A DNA stretch of 64,000 nt, taken from assembly GCF_002939305.1 (NCBI RefSeq), contig NZ_MVDI01000001.1, positions 434,001-498,000 on the forward strand, written 5' to 3'. The first letter of the stretch is position 1; every line of letters starts with the position of its first letter. The stretch comes from Chroococcidiopsis sp. TS-821. Lineage in GTDB: Bacteria > Cyanobacteriota > Cyanobacteriia > Cyanobacteriales > Chroococcidiopsidaceae. Positions 63,236-64,000 of the stretch are shown one piece after another. A program made the position numbers and the translations under genes. The notes under the pieces were generated by a model, which was not told the DNA's origin, did not search any database, and saw only the letters and a program-made list of their open reading frames with translations.

Positions 63236-63453
63236 GCAAACTGCCTGTCATCTCAGGTGCAGAATGTGTTAAAGCACTTAAGCAAATAGGTTTTGTAGTA
63301 GAGCGTCAGCGAGGAAGCCACATTATTCTGATACGTGAAGATCCTAGAACAACTGTTTCTGTACCAGACCATAAAGAACTTGATCGAGGAACTTTGCGGG
63401 CAATTATTTGGCAAGTTGGTTTGAGCGTTGATGAGTTTGTTGCCCTTTTATAA
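63232..63453 (+). CDS. hicA: HicA family mRNA interferase toxin
   Basis: 73 residues. HicA double-stranded-RNA-binding-like fold: SGAECVKALKQIGFVVERQR, then GSHIILIRE with the catalytic His, and TVSVPDHKELDRGTLRAI. It cuts mRNA unless bound by HicB. It starts within the hicB stop codon, so the two are translated together. Confidence 0.9.
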   Translation: MSKLPVISGAECVKALKQIGFVVERQRGSHIILIREDPRTTVSVPDHKELDRGTLRAIIWQVGLSVDEFVALL

Positions 63454-63588
63454 AAATGGTCAATGTAGATGAAGATCTCAGTACAGAAGGAATGTGTTAC
63501 AGAAAGCACCTACTCCGAAAGTTGCCAAACAAGCTTCCTGATTAATGGCATTCACAGCATATTTTTCGGTATTGCTCGCGTTTAAGCA

Positions 63589-64000
63589 ATGGATAAGAGT
63601 GAGATAGAGCATCGCAACCATGTACTTCGAAGATATTTCAGCGGGCGAGACTGGGATAGAAACAATAAATACACTCTCAAGCGCCAACTTGTTCTAAGCA
63701 GTCATCAACTACTACCTAATTATCCGTATGTGATTGAAGATGAATGGGAAGTAGAAGCAGGTCGAACTGACAAAGGACGCGGAGATTTGGTATTTACTGA
63801 TGGCACTGGCTGTTTTGCTGTTGTTGAGGTAAAGTGGATTGACTTTGAAGGGGTAGGCACGAACTGGAACAACAAAGAGGGCGAGTAACCGCAAAAAACG
63901 ACAAATGGTTGAAAAACAGGCTGTCAATTACGCCAATGTCTATGCAGAACTAGCCCTTGGAAAACTGAATACTGTGAAGCATGTAAAGGCATTCGTATTC
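63589..64000 (+). pseudogene. frameshifted PD-(D/E)XK-type nuclease gene, runs off window
   Basis: The first frame (99 codons) has RGDLVFTDGTGCFAVVEVKW, with the Asp and Glu-x-Lys of a PD-(D/E)XK nuclease fold, and stops at 63886-63888. From about 63881 the +1 frame reads ASNRKKRQMVEKQAVNYANV and on to the window end, which suits the helix that usually follows. One base change in length near 63880 explains the break. It may be a pseudogene or a sequence error. The C-terminus lies beyond the window. Confidence 0.6.

Overview
The window is cyanobacterial chromosome. GCGATCGC (HIP1-like) octamers are scattered through genes and spacers. The gene content is typical of the phylum: a Psb32/TPM-domain protein, a COP23-domain protein, a Cph1-type phytochrome with its response regulator, a CYP110-like P450, an SLH-domain protein and a bd-type quinol oxidase. 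The style suggests a Chroococcidiopsis/Gloeocapsopsis-like lineage, but that is only an impression. I see no tRNA, rRNA or intact insertion sequence.

Layout. 1-9.4 kb is housekeeping and envelope genes: small membrane proteins, rhomboid, Psb32, dapB, HNH, DUF427, COP23 and an M48 protease. 10-18 kb holds a Crp-type regulator, a dgcN-dgcA pair, a Nudix hydrolase, a divergent nucleoside hydrolase/cytosine deaminase pair and cydAB. 18.4-22.8 kb is a three-gene phytochrome signalling operon. It is followed by a P450 and a short SLH protein.

25-38.5 kb is a nitrogen-metabolism island: FAD amine oxidoreductase, HutC-type GntR regulator, glxBCD (glutamate-synthase-like trio), acyl-CoA-dehydrogenase-like enzyme, Amt transporter, small membrane protein, MOSC protein, and a DUF1989-GcvT fusion with a small partner. 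A decayed chemotaxis locus (cheW plus a deleted cheA-hybrid remnant) interrupts it. A glutamine-synthetase-family enzyme and a DUF3445 (oxidative N-demethylase-like) protein lie at 59-62 kb. A 14-bp palindrome, CTTGTTATAACAAG, or close variants, lies upstream of five of these transcription units, including the distant glutamine synthetase. I read this as one GntR-controlled regulon that takes nitrogen from an N-methylated or amidine-type compound. The substrate is not known.

39.3-52 kb is a complete type I-MYXAN (I-B-like, Cas8a1/Csx13) CRISPR-Cas locus. The order is WYL regulator, cas6, cas3, cas8, cas7, cas5, cas4-cas1, cas2, then a 45-repeat array. The cas4-cas1 fusion is split by one in-frame amber codon. 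A near-identical 22-bp element lies 40-50 bp upstream of both the WYL gene and cas4-cas1, so it is a candidate operator for the WYL protein.

52-64 kb holds an amine oxidase, an HAD hydrolase with a FadR-type regulator and its perfect palindromic operator, a MATE exporter, a hybrid histidine kinase with an ethylene-binding domain, an outer-membrane-type protein, the DUF3445 and glutamine-synthetase genes, and toxin-antitoxin genes (HicBA plus an orphan antitoxin). A frameshifted nuclease-like gene runs off the right edge.
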